Assembly (NCBI GenBank): GCA_031288675.1
Contig: JAITQY010000076.1
Location: 1 to 5,507, forward strand
Length of the DNA: 5,507 nucleotides
Reading direction: 5' to 3'
Source: Oscillospiraceae bacterium
GTDB taxonomy: Bacteria; Bacillota; Clostridia; Oscillospirales; Oscillospiraceae
Translations under genes and position numbers: made by a program
The notes under the pieces: generated by a model
The model's input: the letters and a program-made list of their open reading frames with translations, nothing else
Told to the model about the DNA's origin: nothing
The model's database searches: none
Shown here: positions 4,923 through 5,507 of the stretch, piece after piece
Numbering within the stretch: position 1 is the stretch's first letter
Layout: each line of letters starts with the position of its first letter

Positions 4923-5507
4923 CTATTTTGCTCCGTCATCCAACAGCGGAGCGTACATCATAAGCGCGTGATTTTCAGTTATGTATTCCTCCCCATCGCC
5001 GCCGGGATTTGCGTTATCAATTACCTTACGGAACAATATGTTGTTGCGCGTGTAACCGCCCCACGTCTCTAACTGTATAAAGGATGCTTTCTCAAAAACC
5101 TCATATATCAGGGATGAGGGCACTGCGCATGTCCACGCTCCGGCAAGCTCATTTTCGGTAACTTCCAACACTAAACGCCAGGCGTTTGAGGTGTCGTTGC
5201 GAATCATCAAATCGCCGTAATTGTAAAAGCAGGTCGCGCCGCTGCCGAACGGCTGAGTACGGTTAGAGTCAGGAAACACATCATAACTGTGCCTGTGGCG
5301 TTCCGTAACCGTCAGCGGAGTGTGCAGGGTCATCCAGTAAATCAGATTTGTAAGCTGGCACATACCTCCGCCAATTGCCGGAACCACCGTGCCGCTGCGC
5401 AAATTCATTCCCTCGAGGTATCCTTTGCGTCTTGACGGTTTTCCGACCAGTTTCCAAAATGAAAAAGTTTCACCCGGCAGAATCACCGCACCGTTTACCT
5501 TCTCTAC
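4923..5507 (-). CDS. VanW-domain protein, C-terminal 194 residues, cut by window edge
   Basis: VanW-domain proteins occur in Gram-positive bacteria, some in vancomycin-resistance clusters but most elsewhere; their biochemical role is not settled and a cell-envelope link is usual. The visible frame, open to the window edge, starts VEKVNGAVILPGETFSFW and shows the domain's hallmarks: PGETFSFW, VGKPSRRKGYLEG, IGGGMCQLTNLIYW with the conserved Cys-Gln pair, VTERHRHSYDV, GSGATCFYNYGDL and IRNDTSNAWRL. This covers essentially the whole VanW domain. The remaining residues include WGGYTRNNILFRKVID and end in LLDDGAK. A GTG lies at 5486, but coding clearly extends further upstream. Nothing visible links it to glycopeptide resistance. 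The S41 lipoprotein follows 48 bases downstream on the same strand, so the two may be co-transcribed as envelope genes. Confidence 0.9.
   Translation of the reverse strand, partial: VEKVNGAVILPGETFSFWKLVGKPSRRKGYLEGMNLRSGTVVPAIGGGMCQLTNLIYWMTLHTPLTVTERHRHSYDVFPDSNRTQPFGSGATCFYNYGDLMIRNDTSNAWRLVLEVTENELAGAWTCAVPSSLIYEVFEKASFIQLETWGGYTRNNILFRKVIDNANPGGDGEEYITENHALMMYAPLLDDGAK

Noticed and set aside
4923..5507. VanW gene as part of a vancomycin-resistance cluster
   Set aside because: No ligase, dehydrogenase, dipeptidase or two-component genes are visible beside it, and VanW domains are common outside resistance clusters.

Overview
The window looks like an AT-leaning chromosomal segment of an anaerobic, low-to-mid GC Gram-positive bacterium, most likely a Clostridia-type Firmicute. 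The grounds are the strong AGGAGG-type ribosome binding sites, a VanW-domain protein, a clostridial-style lipoprotein signal, a 393-residue thiolase of the clostridial acetyl-CoA acetyltransferase type, and a family III CoA-transferase resembling the FldA/HadA group. This placement rests on protein family resemblance recalled from memory; no search was run.

All genes lie on the minus strand, so transcription runs from high to low coordinates. In that order: a VanW-domain protein cut by the window edge (4923-5507); an S41-peptidase-like lipoprotein whose signal peptide (4719-4874) and body (3464-4735) are in different frames; an NADP-type isocitrate dehydrogenase split by a frameshift into 3008-3433 and 2334-3065; a 153-residue two-helix membrane protein of unknown function (1832-2293); a 159-base AT-rich gap with promoter-like sequences; an intact thiolase (491-1672); and the N-terminal part of a family III CoA-transferase that runs off the window (1-381 or 1-423). 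Spacing within the upper block is tight (48, 30 and 40 bases). The 159-base gap before the thiolase suggests a new transcription unit, thiolase plus CoA-transferase.

The thiolase and CoA-transferase fit acyl-CoA metabolism (acetoacetyl-CoA formation or cleavage, and CoA exchange between carboxylic acids). Isocitrate dehydrogenase would supply 2-oxoglutarate and NADPH. The lipoprotein and VanW protein point to the cell surface and share no obvious pathway with the metabolic genes.

The most notable feature is a cluster of lesions. The isocitrate dehydrogenase has a one-base frameshift, and by comparison with the human enzyme it lacks about 28 residues of the clasp domain and about 7 residues elsewhere, yet keeps every catalytic residue checked. 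The S41 lipoprotein has an apparent one-base insertion in an A run. The CoA-transferase has its best ribosome binding site in front of an in-frame AUA codon rather than an ATG. These could be real gene decay or errors in the sequence or assembly; read data would decide. I found no new multi-gene system, mobile element, CRISPR array, tRNA or rRNA.
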